A DNA stretch of 57,555 nucleotides from JBDRKN01 sp043813955 (GTDB taxonomy: Bacteria; Patescibacteriota; Patescibacteriia; Patescibacteriales; Patescibacteriaceae). Positions 15,720-23,725 of this stretch are shown in pieces (positions within the stretch are counted from its first letter, which is position 1; each line of letters begins with the position of its first letter). The position numbers were made by a program, and so were the translations under genes. The stretch spans positions 1 to 57,555 of the forward strand of contig JBDRKN010000017.1 in NCBI GenBank assembly GCA_043813955.1. Reading direction: 5' to 3'. Under the pieces are notes generated by a model. It was not told where the DNA came from and ran no database searches. It saw only the letters and a program-made list of their open reading frames with translations.

Positions 15720-16717
15720 ACCGTGTAGTAGACAACAAGGCCAGGGAGGATGACCTGGATTTGACTCTGCGCCCTAAATGGCTTGAACATTATGTTGGGC
15801 AAAAAAAGGTCAAAGATAATTTAAAGATATTAATTGAGGCTGCAAAAAACAGGGGCGAGCCTATTGAACATGTGCTTTTGTACGGAGCGCCTGGCTTGGG
15901 CAAGACTACTCTGGCCCATATTATTGCTAATGAACTTGTAGGAAATATTAGAATTACTTCTGGGCCAGTAATTGAAAAAGCAGGAGACTTGGCTGCTATT
16001 TTAACCAATCTGCAGGAAAACGATATCCTTTTTATTGACGAGATTCATCGTCTTAACAAGACCATTGAAGAAATACTATACCCAGCTATGGAAGAGTTTA
16101 TGCTTGATATCATAATTGGAAAAGGCCCTTCTGCTAAAACTTTAAGAATTGATTTAAACAAGTTTACTATTATAGGAGCTACTACAAAGGTAAGCTTAAT
16201 TTCTTCTCCCTTGCGCGATAGGTTTGGCATGGTTTACCATTTAGACTATTATGAGCCAGAGGATTTACAGCAGATTATTAACAGAAGCGCTAGTATTTTA
16301 GAATTAAATCTTGATCAAAGTTCTGCTAAAGAAATAGCTTCAAGAGCCAGACGAACTCCAAGGATTGCCAATCGTTTATTAAAGCGCGTACGCGACTATT
16401 GCGAGGTAAAGAATAATGGAAAAATTACTCCACAAGCCTGTGAAAGAGCATTAGCCATGCTTGAAATAGATCATTTAGGCATGGATGCTGTGGATAGAAA
16501 AATATTAGAATTGATTATAGACAAATTTAAGGGAGGACCCGTGGGCTTAGGCACTATTGCAGCTGCCACAGGAGAAGATATTGCCACAATTGAAGAAGTT
16601 TACGAGCCATATTTAATGCAGCTTGGGTTTTTAGACCGCAGTCCAAGAGGGCGCATGGTAACTGATTCTGCCTATGAGCATTTAGGCAAAAAACGTTTGC
16701 AAGATAAATTAATTTAA
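15716..16717 (+). CDS. ruvB: Holliday junction branch migration helicase RuvB
   Basis: Hexameric AAA+ motor that drives Holliday junctions together with RuvA. Walker A GAPGLGKTT is near residues 58-66, Walker B ILFIDEIHRL near 103-112, sensor GATTK near 150, arginine-finger region LRDRFG near 166, and the C-terminal winged helix ends with GRMVTDSAYEHL. 333 residues, normal length. Start codon overlaps the stop of the preceding membrane gene; queA follows after 1 bp. RuvA and RuvC are not in the window. Confidence 0.97.
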   Translation: MNRVVDNKAREDDLDLTLRPKWLEHYVGQKKVKDNLKILIEAAKNRGEPIEHVLLYGAPGLGKTTLAHIIANELVGNIRITSGPVIEKAGDLAAILTNLQENDILFIDEIHRLNKTIEEILYPAMEEFMLDIIIGKGPSAKTLRIDLNKFTIIGATTKVSLISSPLRDRFGMVYHLDYYEPEDLQQIINRSASILELNLDQSSAKEIASRARRTPRIANRLLKRVRDYCEVKNNGKITPQACERALAMLEIDHLGMDAVDRKILELIIDKFKGGPVGLGTIAAATGEDIATIEEVYEPYLMQLGFLDRSPRGRMVTDSAYEHLGKKRLQDKLI

Positions 16718-16718
16718 T

Positions 16719-17732
16719 ATGCGATTATCAGATTTTGATTATAATCTGCCTAAAGAGCTGATTGCTAAAGAATTAAACAAACCGCGGGATCACTCGCGGC
16801 TTTTAATCTTGCACAAAGACAGCGGTAAGATAGAGCATAAAAAGTTTTTTAACATCATTGATTATTTAAAGCCAGGAGATGTTTTGGTTTTGAACAATTC
16901 CAAGGTAATTCCAGCCAGATTGATTGGTATTAGAAAAGATACAGGAAAGAAAATAGAAATTCTTCTGTCTAAGAAAAATCATGAAAAAGAAATTTGGCAG
17001 TGCATGTGCGGGAGCAAGATTAAGCCAGGCATGGTTATTGAGTTTGAAAATAATTTGACTGCTGAGTTAATAGAAAGAGATTCATTAAATACGTGTTTGT
17101 TTGAATTTAATCAGAAAGGGCAGCAATTCATGAAAACAATTGAGAAAATCGGCAAGGTTCCCTTGCCGCCGTATATTAAAAGAGAACTTAATGACCAGGA
17201 CAAAGAAGATTACCAGACTGTTTATGCTGAAAAAAAAGGATCAGTGGCTGCGCCAACAGCTGGTTTTCATTTTACAAAAGAATTATTAGAAAAAATTAAA
17301 GATAAAGGAGTTAAAATTGAATACATTACTTTGCATGTAGGCTTAGGAACTTTTTTGCCAGTTAGAACAAATATTAAAGACCATCATATGCATTCTGAGT
17401 GGGTTGAAGTGAGCAAGCAGACTATTGATATAATAAAAAAAGCTCAAAGAGTTATTGTTGTAGGAACTACTTCGTGCAGAAGCTTGGAAGCTGTTTGGAA
17501 AAACAATGAATTAAATAAGGATTTTGCAGATTGGGTAGATATATTTATTTATCCAGGCTATAGATTTAAAATAACAGATGCTTTAATTACTAATTTCCAT
17601 CTTCCAAAAACAACCTTGATTATGTTGGTCAGCGCTCTTGCAGGAAAAGAGAATATTGATAAAGCATATATGGAGGCCGTAGAGGAGAAATACAGATTTT
17701 ACAGCTATGGCGATGCCATGTTTATTATTTGA
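16719..17732 (+). CDS. queA: tRNA preQ1(34) S-adenosylmethionine ribosyltransferase-isomerase
   Basis: Converts preQ1 at the wobble position of tRNA to epoxyqueuosine using the ribosyl group of SAM. Diagnostic blocks: MRLSDFDYNLPKELIA at the start, RDHSRLL, VLVLNNSKVIPARL, GKVPLPPYIKRE, DYQTVYAEKKGSVAAPTAGFHF, TLHVGLGTFLPVR, and TNFHLPKTTLIMLVSAL. 337 residues, normal length. Translationally linked to ruvB (1-bp gap), the neighbour seen in many bacteria. Confidence 0.96.
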   Translation: MRLSDFDYNLPKELIAKELNKPRDHSRLLILHKDSGKIEHKKFFNIIDYLKPGDVLVLNNSKVIPARLIGIRKDTGKKIEILLSKKNHEKEIWQCMCGSKIKPGMVIEFENNLTAELIERDSLNTCLFEFNQKGQQFMKTIEKIGKVPLPPYIKRELNDQDKEDYQTVYAEKKGSVAAPTAGFHFTKELLEKIKDKGVKIEYITLHVGLGTFLPVRTNIKDHHMHSEWVEVSKQTIDIIKKAQRVIVVGTTSCRSLEAVWKNNELNKDFADWVDIFIYPGYRFKITDALITNFHLPKTTLIMLVSALAGKENIDKAYMEAVEEKYRFYSYGDAMFII

Positions 17733-17794
17733 TTTTATTCAATCATTTTTGCAATATTGCTTGAAATGTTGTATTAATAATGCATAACAATGTA

Positions 17795-17823
17795 TTGACA
17801 AAATTTTTAAGTTGTTATATGAT
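17795..17823 (+). promoter_or_regulatory. Promoter of the RelB-YafQ operon
   Basis: Perfect TTGACA (17795-17800), 17 bp, TATGAT (17818-17823). One of the best promoters in the window; the leader is about 28 nt. Confidence 0.8.
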
Positions 17824-17857
17824 TTAAATATAGCGAGATTAATTTAAGTAAAAATAT

Positions 17858-18145
17858 ATGAGTAATAAAACAAAGGATATGACTCAAATTCAGGTGCGAA
17901 TTGATACTAAAACAAAAGAAAGCGCCAAAAAAATTTTAAATGAACTTGGCTTAGATATTAGTACAGCAGTAAAAACTTTTCTAAGGCAAGTTATTATGGT
18001 GGGCGGACTTCCATATGAATTGCGTGACGTGAATGGGTATGCCAAAGGAGATGTTAAGAAGATTAAGGAGTCTTATGAAGATGCTGTGAAGAATGGCAAG
18101 CGTTTTAATACAACAAAAGATGCGTTGGATGATTTATATGTATAG
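17858..18145 (+). CDS. RelB/DinJ-family antitoxin
   Basis: Binds and neutralises the downstream toxin and probably represses this operon. The 95-residue protein has a ribbon-helix-helix start, MTQIQVRIDTKTKESAKKIL, followed by LGLDISTAVKTFLRQVIMVGGLPYEL, the standard RelB/DinJ signature (residues about 8-55), and a charged C-terminal tail that would wrap the toxin. Its last 8 bases overlap the toxin start. Strong consensus promoter upstream. Confidence 0.9.
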   Translation: MSNKTKDMTQIQVRIDTKTKESAKKILNELGLDISTAVKTFLRQVIMVGGLPYELRDVNGYAKGDVKKIKESYEDAVKNGKRFNTTKDALDDLYV

Positions 18146-18416
18146 CATTGTTTGGTCTAAAAGATTTAAAAAGCAGTTTCAAAAAATATCTAAAAATTCT
18201 TTTTTTAAGTGCGCTACATTTAATCACATTGTTGATTTTCTTGCTAGAGGTGAGAAATTAGATTTAAAATATCATGATCATGAATTAAAAGGTGATTTGT
18301 TAGGTTATCGAGAATGCCATATACAGCCAGACATTTTGTTGATTTACAAAAAAGAAAATGAGATAATGTTGATTGTTTTTGTTAAAATTGGATCACATTC
18401 AGATTTGTTTGGATAA
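18138..18416 (+). CDS. yafQ: YafQ-family mRNA interferase toxin
   Basis: Ribosome-dependent mRNA endonuclease of the RelE superfamily. A 92-residue protein: SKRFKKQFQKI at the start, then YHDHELKGDLLGYRECHIQPDILLIYKK and VFVKIGSHSDLFG at the C-terminus. The His and Asp residues used for catalysis in YafQ (H in DHEL, H and D in CHIQPD, H in GSHSDLF) are all present. ATG 18138 overlaps the antitoxin gene and yields the normal toxin N-terminus; an earlier in-frame start would add a non-homologous leader. Followed by a clear terminator. Confidence 0.9.
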   Translation: MYSIVWSKRFKKQFQKISKNSFFKCATFNHIVDFLARGEKLDLKYHDHELKGDLLGYRECHIQPDILLIYKKENEIMLIVFVKIGSHSDLFG

Positions 18417-18426
18417 CAGGGTTTTG

Positions 18427-18454
18427 CCACCAATATTGACAGGTGGTTTTTTTT
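18427..18454 (+). terminator. Terminator of the RelB-YafQ operon
   Basis: CCACC (18427-18431), 10-nt loop, GGTGG (18442-18446), then eight T. Confidence 0.8.
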
Positions 18455-18520
18455 ATTTGGGGTCCATTATAGGAATTAAACTTTCTGCTTAATTAGAAAG
18501 ACATAAAAATAGGCTTAAAA

Positions 18521-18549
18521 TTGACTTTTTTCTAAAATTATAGTAACAT
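18521..18549 (+). promoter_or_regulatory. Probable infB promoter
   Basis: TTGACT (18521-18526), 17 bp, TAACAT (18544-18549, four of six). Leader about 45 nt. Confidence 0.45.
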
Positions 18550-18600
18550 TAAATAAAACTAGTAATTTAAGATTATTAGTCTTTTTAAGTTTTCAAAGCC

Positions 18601-20571
18601 ATGAATGTAACAGAATTAGCAAGAATATTAAAGATTACCCCAGCTGAATTAAGGCAGTATCTGCCGCAGATGGGTTTTGATGTTGGCTTAAAAGCCATCA
18701 AGGTTGATAATCAGACAGCTAAAAAGATAATTAGTGCCTGGCATGGGTTTAAGCATAAATTAGATCAAGAGAAAGCTGAACAGGAAAAAGAGGAAATAAT
18801 TAAGAGCATTGCAGAGGGCCCTAAGAAAAAAATCAACATCCCTCCCTTTATATCAGTCAAACAATTTTCTGAGATTTCAGGAATTGCTGTTAATAAATTA
18901 TTGGCTGAATTAATGAAGAACGGAGTTTTTGCCTCTATTAATGAAAGAATTGATTTTGATACAGCTGCTATCGTAGGCTCTGATTTTGGTTTGGAAATTG
19001 TTTTAGACAAAGAGAAAGAACAAACAGTAGTTAAGAGGTCAGAAAGGCTAAGAAAAGTATTGTCTGAAGAATCTGCTGACACTTTAGAAGCCCGTCCTCC
19101 TGTAATTGTTGTCATGGGACATGTTGACCATGGCAAAACCAAGCTTTTAGACGCTATTCGCAAGACTAATATAATTGATACTGAAGCAGGCGGAATTACA
19201 CAGCAGATTGGCGCTTATCAGGTTAAAAGAAAAGGCAGGGCTATTAGCTTTGTTGATACCCCTGGGCATGAGGCCTTTACTGCTATGCGCAACAGAGGCG
19301 CAAAAATAGCTGATATAGCTATTTTAGTGGTTGCAGCTGATGACGGAGTCAAGCCTCAGACTATTGAAGCTTTCCGCATTATTGAATCAGCAAAAATTCC
19401 ATATATTGTTGCTATTAACAAAATTGACAAGCCAGAGGCTGATATTGAGAAAACCAAGCAAGAGCTTTCCAATAAATTGAATATTGTTCCAGAAGACTGG
19501 GGCGGAAAAATAATCTGCGTGCCTATTTCTGCAAAACAGGGAGAAAATATTGACGAACTTTTGGATATGGTATTATTAACAGCTGACATGGAAGAAGATA
19601 GTTTAAAAGCTAATCCTAATACTAAAGCGATTGGAACAGTAATTGAATCCAATGTTGATAAAGGAGAGGGCGTGATAGCTACGGTTCTTGTTCAGAACGG
19701 CACTTTAAAAATTGGCGATAATTTAGTCTGCAATGGCAAGGCATATGGCAAGGTTCGCGCTTTAAAGAATTATTTAGGCAAGAATATTGAATCAGCAAAA
19801 CCGTCTACGCCTGTTAAACTGATTGGCTTTAAGGTTGCTCCAGAAGTTGGCGATATAATTGAAGTTGGCAATGGTGAGAAAATGAAAAGAATAAAGACAA
19901 TAGCCATGCCAGGAGCGCAGAATGTAGCAAGCCAGGAAAAGGAATCTAGCAATGGTCCGAAGATTAATTTGATTATTAAGAGCGATACTTTGGGAAGCGG
20001 CGAAGCTATTGAAGCTTCTCTGGCCAAGCTGGATACTATGGGAGTTAAAATCAAGATTTTGCATAAAGGATTAGGCAATATTACTGAAGGAGATATTACA
20101 AGAGCTGATGCCAGCAATGCCAAATTAGTAGGATTTAATGTTCAGGCGTTTCCGCATGTAGAAGAAATGGCCAGGGAAAGCAATGTTAATATTAATATTT
20201 ATCAGATTATTTATGAACTGCTTAATGATCTTAAGGCTGAGATACAAAGCTTGGTTCAGCCAGATATTAAAAGAATTGATTTGGGCAGAATCAAGGTTTT
20301 AGCAATTTTTAAAACAGATAAAAAAGAGCAGATTATCGGAGGCAAAGTGACTTTAGGAACAATCAAACCTAATAGTTTGATTGAAGTAATGCGTGATAAT
20401 GAAATTATTGCCAGAGGCAGGCTTACGCAGCTTCAATCAGGCAGGCAGGATGTAGATATGATTGAAGAAAACGGAGAATGCGGCATTAAGTACGAGGGTC
20501 CTGCTGTAATAAAGATTAATGACAGGCTTCAGGTTTATCAGGAGGAAGCTATTTATCATAAGGTTAAATAA
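18601..20571 (+). CDS. infB: Translation initiation factor IF-2
   Basis: GTPase that places initiator tRNA on the 30S subunit and promotes subunit joining. Two IF2_N-like segments (MNVTELARILKITPAELRQYL at 1-21 and FISVKQFSEISGIAVNKLL near 83) precede the GTPase domain: G1 GHVDHGKT near 173, G3 DTPGHEAF near 219, G4 NKID near 274. Domains II-IV follow to residue 656. It is shorter than the E. coli protein (890) because the linker after the N-terminal segments is reduced, common in small genomes. rbfA starts 1 bp after its stop. Confidence 0.97.
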   Translation: MNVTELARILKITPAELRQYLPQMGFDVGLKAIKVDNQTAKKIISAWHGFKHKLDQEKAEQEKEEIIKSIAEGPKKKINIPPFISVKQFSEISGIAVNKLLAELMKNGVFASINERIDFDTAAIVGSDFGLEIVLDKEKEQTVVKRSERLRKVLSEESADTLEARPPVIVVMGHVDHGKTKLLDAIRKTNIIDTEAGGITQQIGAYQVKRKGRAISFVDTPGHEAFTAMRNRGAKIADIAILVVAADDGVKPQTIEAFRIIESAKIPYIVAINKIDKPEADIEKTKQELSNKLNIVPEDWGGKIICVPISAKQGENIDELLDMVLLTADMEEDSLKANPNTKAIGTVIESNVDKGEGVIATVLVQNGTLKIGDNLVCNGKAYGKVRALKNYLGKNIESAKPSTPVKLIGFKVAPEVGDIIEVGNGEKMKRIKTIAMPGAQNVASQEKESSNGPKINLIIKSDTLGSGEAIEASLAKLDTMGVKIKILHKGLGNITEGDITRADASNAKLVGFNVQAFPHVEEMARESNVNINIYQIIYELLNDLKAEIQSLVQPDIKRIDLGRIKVLAIFKTDKKEQIIGGKVTLGTIKPNSLIEVMRDNEIIARGRLTQLQSGRQDVDMIEENGECGIKYEGPAVIKINDRLQVYQEEAIYHKVK

Positions 20572-20572
20572 T

Positions 20573-20893
20573 ATGTCTCGAATAGATCAAATAAATCAAT
20601 TGTTGCATAGCGAATTAGCAGATTTAGCGCAGCAGTATATTCAAATAGACGGAGTGCTGATTACAATCACTCAAGTTGAATGCAGCCCTGATTTAAAAAG
20701 AGCAAAGATATTTGTTTCAGTGCTTCCGGATAAATTTTTTGGCACAGCTTTAAAAGAATTAAGAAAACATTCTAAATTATTTATTAAAAAACTCGGCAGG
20801 CTTAATTTGAGAAGCACTCCAAGGCTGGAATGGACAATTGATTCAAGGGAAAAGAAGGCTGCTGAGATAGAGGATATATTAAAACAAATTTAA
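20573..20893 (+). CDS. rbfA: Ribosome-binding factor A
   Basis: Small KH-fold protein needed for 16S rRNA 5'-end maturation and 30S assembly. 106 residues from ATG 20573: MSRIDQINQLLHSELADLAQ, then ITITQVECSPDLKRAKIFVSVLP and the C-terminal RLNLRSTPRLEWTIDSREKKAAEIEDIL. These match the RbfA N-terminal helix, central strand pair and L-R-x-x-P-x-L-x-F block. Upstream in-frame ATG lies inside infB and was rejected. infB-rbfA-nrnA order is conserved in bacteria. Confidence 0.93.
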   Translation: MSRIDQINQLLHSELADLAQQYIQIDGVLITITQVECSPDLKRAKIFVSVLPDKFFGTALKELRKHSKLFIKKLGRLNLRSTPRLEWTIDSREKKAAEIEDILKQI

Positions 20894-20941
20894 CTGGACA
20901 GAGGTAATAGTTAAATGATATAATTCTTTAACTATTTTTTT

Positions 20942-20996
20942 ATTGCCGAGCGAGTGAGTGAAGAGAAAATCGCATTTTCTCTTCCGAGCGAGCGAT
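20942..20996 (+). repeat. Hairpin flanked by GAGCGAG repeats before nrnA
   Basis: Perfect 11-bp stem 20960-20970/20974-20984 (GAAGAGAAAAT/ATTTTCTCTTC, loop CGC). It is bracketed by near-identical CCGAGCGAGTGAGT (from 20946) and CCGAGCGAGCGATG (from 20984). No T-run follows, so it is not a standard terminator. It may control nrnA or be a small dispersed repeat. Confidence 0.5.
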
Positions 20997-21017
20997 GGCA
21001 CGAAAGGGTTCCACTTT

Positions 21018-21977
21018 ATGCAAGAATTACTTAAAATTAAAGAACAATTAGAAAAGGCAAAAAATGTCCTGATTGTTACGCATAATGATCCTGATCCTGA
21101 TGCATTAGCTTCATCCTGCATAATAATCGATCTTTTGGAGTCAATGAACAAGAATTATCTGGCATATTGCTATAGCAGGGCTCCAGAATCATATTTATTT
21201 TTACCCCATGTTGAGAAGATAAGGTATGATCGTGATTGGGATTTTTCCAAATTTGACACTATTGTAAGCTTGGACTGCGGAAGCATAGGGCGCACCTGCT
21301 TGGATGAGGAAATAAAAAACCGAAGGCCTGACCAGACATATATTGAAATTGACCATCATCCTAAAATTGATGATTATGCTGATATTGAAGTGCGCGATCC
21401 GGCTGCTGCGGCAACTACGGAAATTTTGTACAGCTTTTTAAAGATTAACAATATATTGATTAATGAAAAAACAGCTAATTGTATTTTAGCAGGCATTATT
21501 GCTGATACAGGCAATTTTATTTATCCATCAACTTCTAGGGCAACAATTACTATTGCTTCAGAAATGTTAAGCTGCGGAGCCAGGCTTCCGCAGATTGTTG
21601 ATCAGACCTGGAGAAACAAGAGCTTAGCGTCTATGAAGCTCTGGGGCCTTGCCATGTCGCGTTTGCAGATTAATTTTAATACAAATATTGCCTGGACTGT
21701 TTTGACTTTGGAAGATTACAAGCGCTTTGGAGCTAATGATAATGATATTGAAGGCGTAGCAGGCTTTATGGGCAATCTGCCAAATGTTAAAGCTGTAATG
21801 ATGCTTCGGGAAAGCGAACCCGGGGTTATAAAAGGAAGTTTGCGAACCAGCCACCCTGATGTTGATGTTTCCAAGCTAGCCCGTATGTTTGGAGGAGGAG
21901 GCCATGAAAAAGCATCTGGGTTTGGGATTAAAGGCAGTTTAAAATTCGTGAACAATAGGTGGAAGATTGTTAATTGA
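21018..21977 (+). CDS. nrnA: DHH-DHHA1 phosphoesterase (NrnA-like nanoRNase / pAp phosphatase)
   Basis: Degrades very short RNAs and/or dephosphorylates pAp. DHH-family metal motifs: THNDPDPDALASS (about residues 20-32), VSLDCGS (about 80), EIDHHPK (about 111-117), AGIIADTGNF (about 160), and the DHHA1 substrate block MFGGGGHEKASGF (about 292-304). I chose ATG 21018 (319 aa), since the 20 extra residues from an earlier ATG would be encoded by the hairpin repeat. Standard neighbour of rbfA. The split between nanoRNase and cyclic-dinucleotide activity cannot be decided from sequence. Confidence 0.9.
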   Translation: MQELLKIKEQLEKAKNVLIVTHNDPDPDALASSCIIIDLLESMNKNYLAYCYSRAPESYLFLPHVEKIRYDRDWDFSKFDTIVSLDCGSIGRTCLDEEIKNRRPDQTYIEIDHHPKIDDYADIEVRDPAAAATTEILYSFLKINNILINEKTANCILAGIIADTGNFIYPSTSRATITIASEMLSCGARLPQIVDQTWRNKSLASMKLWGLAMSRLQINFNTNIAWTVLTLEDYKRFGANDNDIEGVAGFMGNLPNVKAVMMLRESEPGVIKGSLRTSHPDVDVSKLARMFGGGGHEKASGFGIKGSLKFVNNRWKIVN

Positions 21978-22003
21978 CCATATATATCTATAAATGGTAA
22001 AAT
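21974..22003 (+). promoter_or_regulatory. Promoter of the 22010 gene, apparently leaderless
   Basis: TTGACC (21974-21979), 18 bp, TAAAAT (21998-22003) with TGG extension at 21995-21997. The predicted start, about 7 nt after the -10, coincides with the ATG at 22010. Confidence 0.5.
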
Positions 22004-22009
22004 GTATAT

Positions 22010-23719
22010 ATGCCAAGCCCAGTATTAACTCAATCAAAAACTGAGCGGCCTTTGACTGTGTTGGCAGGCGCCAAGCGCATTTTTCAGGCTATTTACCATG
22101 AACAGAACAAGCCAGCTGACGATGACGATCAGGTAGCTAAGATTATGGTATCTGATTTAATCTCAAAGATGGCTTTTTATTATGAAAAAATACGCAATTC
22201 AGTTGACTACAAGGAAGAGTATCTTTTGCGCAAAGGAGCTATTCTGAGAATTTTAAAGCGCCATGTAGTGATTGAAAGCTCTCTGACAGGCAATAAGGCA
22301 GAGGATGTTAACAAATTATCAGCCAGTCTTTTGTCTGAGCTTATCCGCGCAGGCTATTTAGCTAATAATAAACTGCCTGTAAGCTCTATTGATGATGTAG
22401 CAGTTATTTTAGACAAATATTTAAAATTAAAAAATTATGCTTTAATGCGCGTAGGCACTGACAAGTTTTTTTACAAAAATACCAAGCTGATTAGGAATGA
22501 AACAGAGACAAGAACTGAATTGACTAACTGGATTGTTGGCATGGTAGCCAGTGAAGTAGAAGAATATTTAAGCTATAGCAAGGCTACAGAAGTTACAGTT
22601 GGCTATATGTACCAGCTGATTAATAATAATATAAGGCTGCCGGCTGATTTGCCTTATGATGATGATCTGCCCATACAGGTTTATTTGGGAATTTACCGCA
22701 ATTTTTTAAAGCTGGATGATTATGATTTATTAAGCTATGTTTTGCTTAAATATTATTATCCTACCTGGGGCAAGATGCCTGATGAGGATATTGAACATGT
22801 TGCCAGTAAGATAGGCGAATTAAGAAAATTAGTGCATCAGCAAATTAACCATCCGCTTAGGCCCCAGCTTAAGAGAATCATCCACCACTATACTGTTTAT
22901 TTTACAATTCTCAAAGATGTTGTTGAAGAAAATCCAAAAAAAGTATTTGAGGATTTAAAAAATGATCCAAGGGCTTTTTCCAGACAAATCAAACAGGCAT
23001 GCATTAAAAGATATACTTTAGCAAAAAAAAGGCTATGGCACAGCGCTGTCAGGAGCATTATATATATTTTTCTTACAAAGTCGGTTTTTGCTGTTCTATT
23101 AGAAGTTCCGGCTACGCAATTTTTTGGAGAGCAGATTAATAATTTTTCCATGGCTATTAATATAGCTTTCCCTGCTATAGTGCTGTTTGTGGCAGTAGCA
23201 GTTATCCGCTTGCCAGGCGCGCATAATACAGAAAAGATTGTTAAAGGCGTGGAAGAAATTGTTTTTGCAGAACATCAGCGCCAGCAGCCTATTATTTTAA
23301 GAAAGCCGGTTAAGCGCGGCGCAATAATCAGCAGTATTTTTACAATTATATATACTATTACTTTTTTTCTAAGCTTTGGCCTGGTAATATGGGCATTAGA
23401 CAAGATACAGTTTAGCTGGGTCAGTATTATTATCTTTTTATTCTTTTTGGTGTTTGCAGCTTTTTTTGCCGTGCGCATCAGGCGCGGTCCGAAATCCCTG
23501 ATTGTTGTTGAGCCAAAGGAAAATATTTTTACATTTTTATGGAATTTCTTTTATATCCCGGTCATTAGTACGGGGAAATGGCTGTCCAACAAATTTTCAC
23601 GAATCAATGTCTTTGTATTTATTTTAGATTTTATAATAGAAGCCCCTTTTAAAGTATTTGTCGGCATAGCTGAGGAGTGGACCAAGTACGTTAGGGAGCG
23701 CAAGGAGGAGATTACTTAA
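22010..23719 (+). CDS. Large membrane protein of unknown function
   Basis: A 569-residue protein with a long helical N-terminal part (residues 1-340; rich in acidic and hydrophobic heptad-like stretches) and four hydrophobic segments near 347-364, 382-399, 438-460 and 469-487. The tail after 490 is amphipathic. There is no recognisable enzyme motif. I recall proteins with this layout in other CPR genomes but know no function. It sits 6 bp before metG, and has its own near-leaderless promoter. Confidence 0.75.
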   Translation: MPSPVLTQSKTERPLTVLAGAKRIFQAIYHEQNKPADDDDQVAKIMVSDLISKMAFYYEKIRNSVDYKEEYLLRKGAILRILKRHVVIESSLTGNKAEDVNKLSASLLSELIRAGYLANNKLPVSSIDDVAVILDKYLKLKNYALMRVGTDKFFYKNTKLIRNETETRTELTNWIVGMVASEVEEYLSYSKATEVTVGYMYQLINNNIRLPADLPYDDDLPIQVYLGIYRNFLKLDDYDLLSYVLLKYYYPTWGKMPDEDIEHVASKIGELRKLVHQQINHPLRPQLKRIIHHYTVYFTILKDVVEENPKKVFEDLKNDPRAFSRQIKQACIKRYTLAKKRLWHSAVRSIIYIFLTKSVFAVLLEVPATQFFGEQINNFSMAINIAFPAIVLFVAVAVIRLPGAHNTEKIVKGVEEIVFAEHQRQQPIILRKPVKRGAIISSIFTIIYTITFFLSFGLVIWALDKIQFSWVSIIIFLFFLVFAAFFAVRIRRGPKSLIVVEPKENIFTFLWNFFYIPVISTGKWLSNKFSRINVFVFILDFIIEAPFKVFVGIAEEWTKYVRERKEEIT

Positions 23720-23725
23720 AATTTT

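Noticed and set aside
20958..21017. 20-residue N-terminal extension of nrnA
   Set aside because: It would be encoded by the hairpin/GAGCGAG repeat and has no family match; ATG 21018 gives the usual N-terminus.
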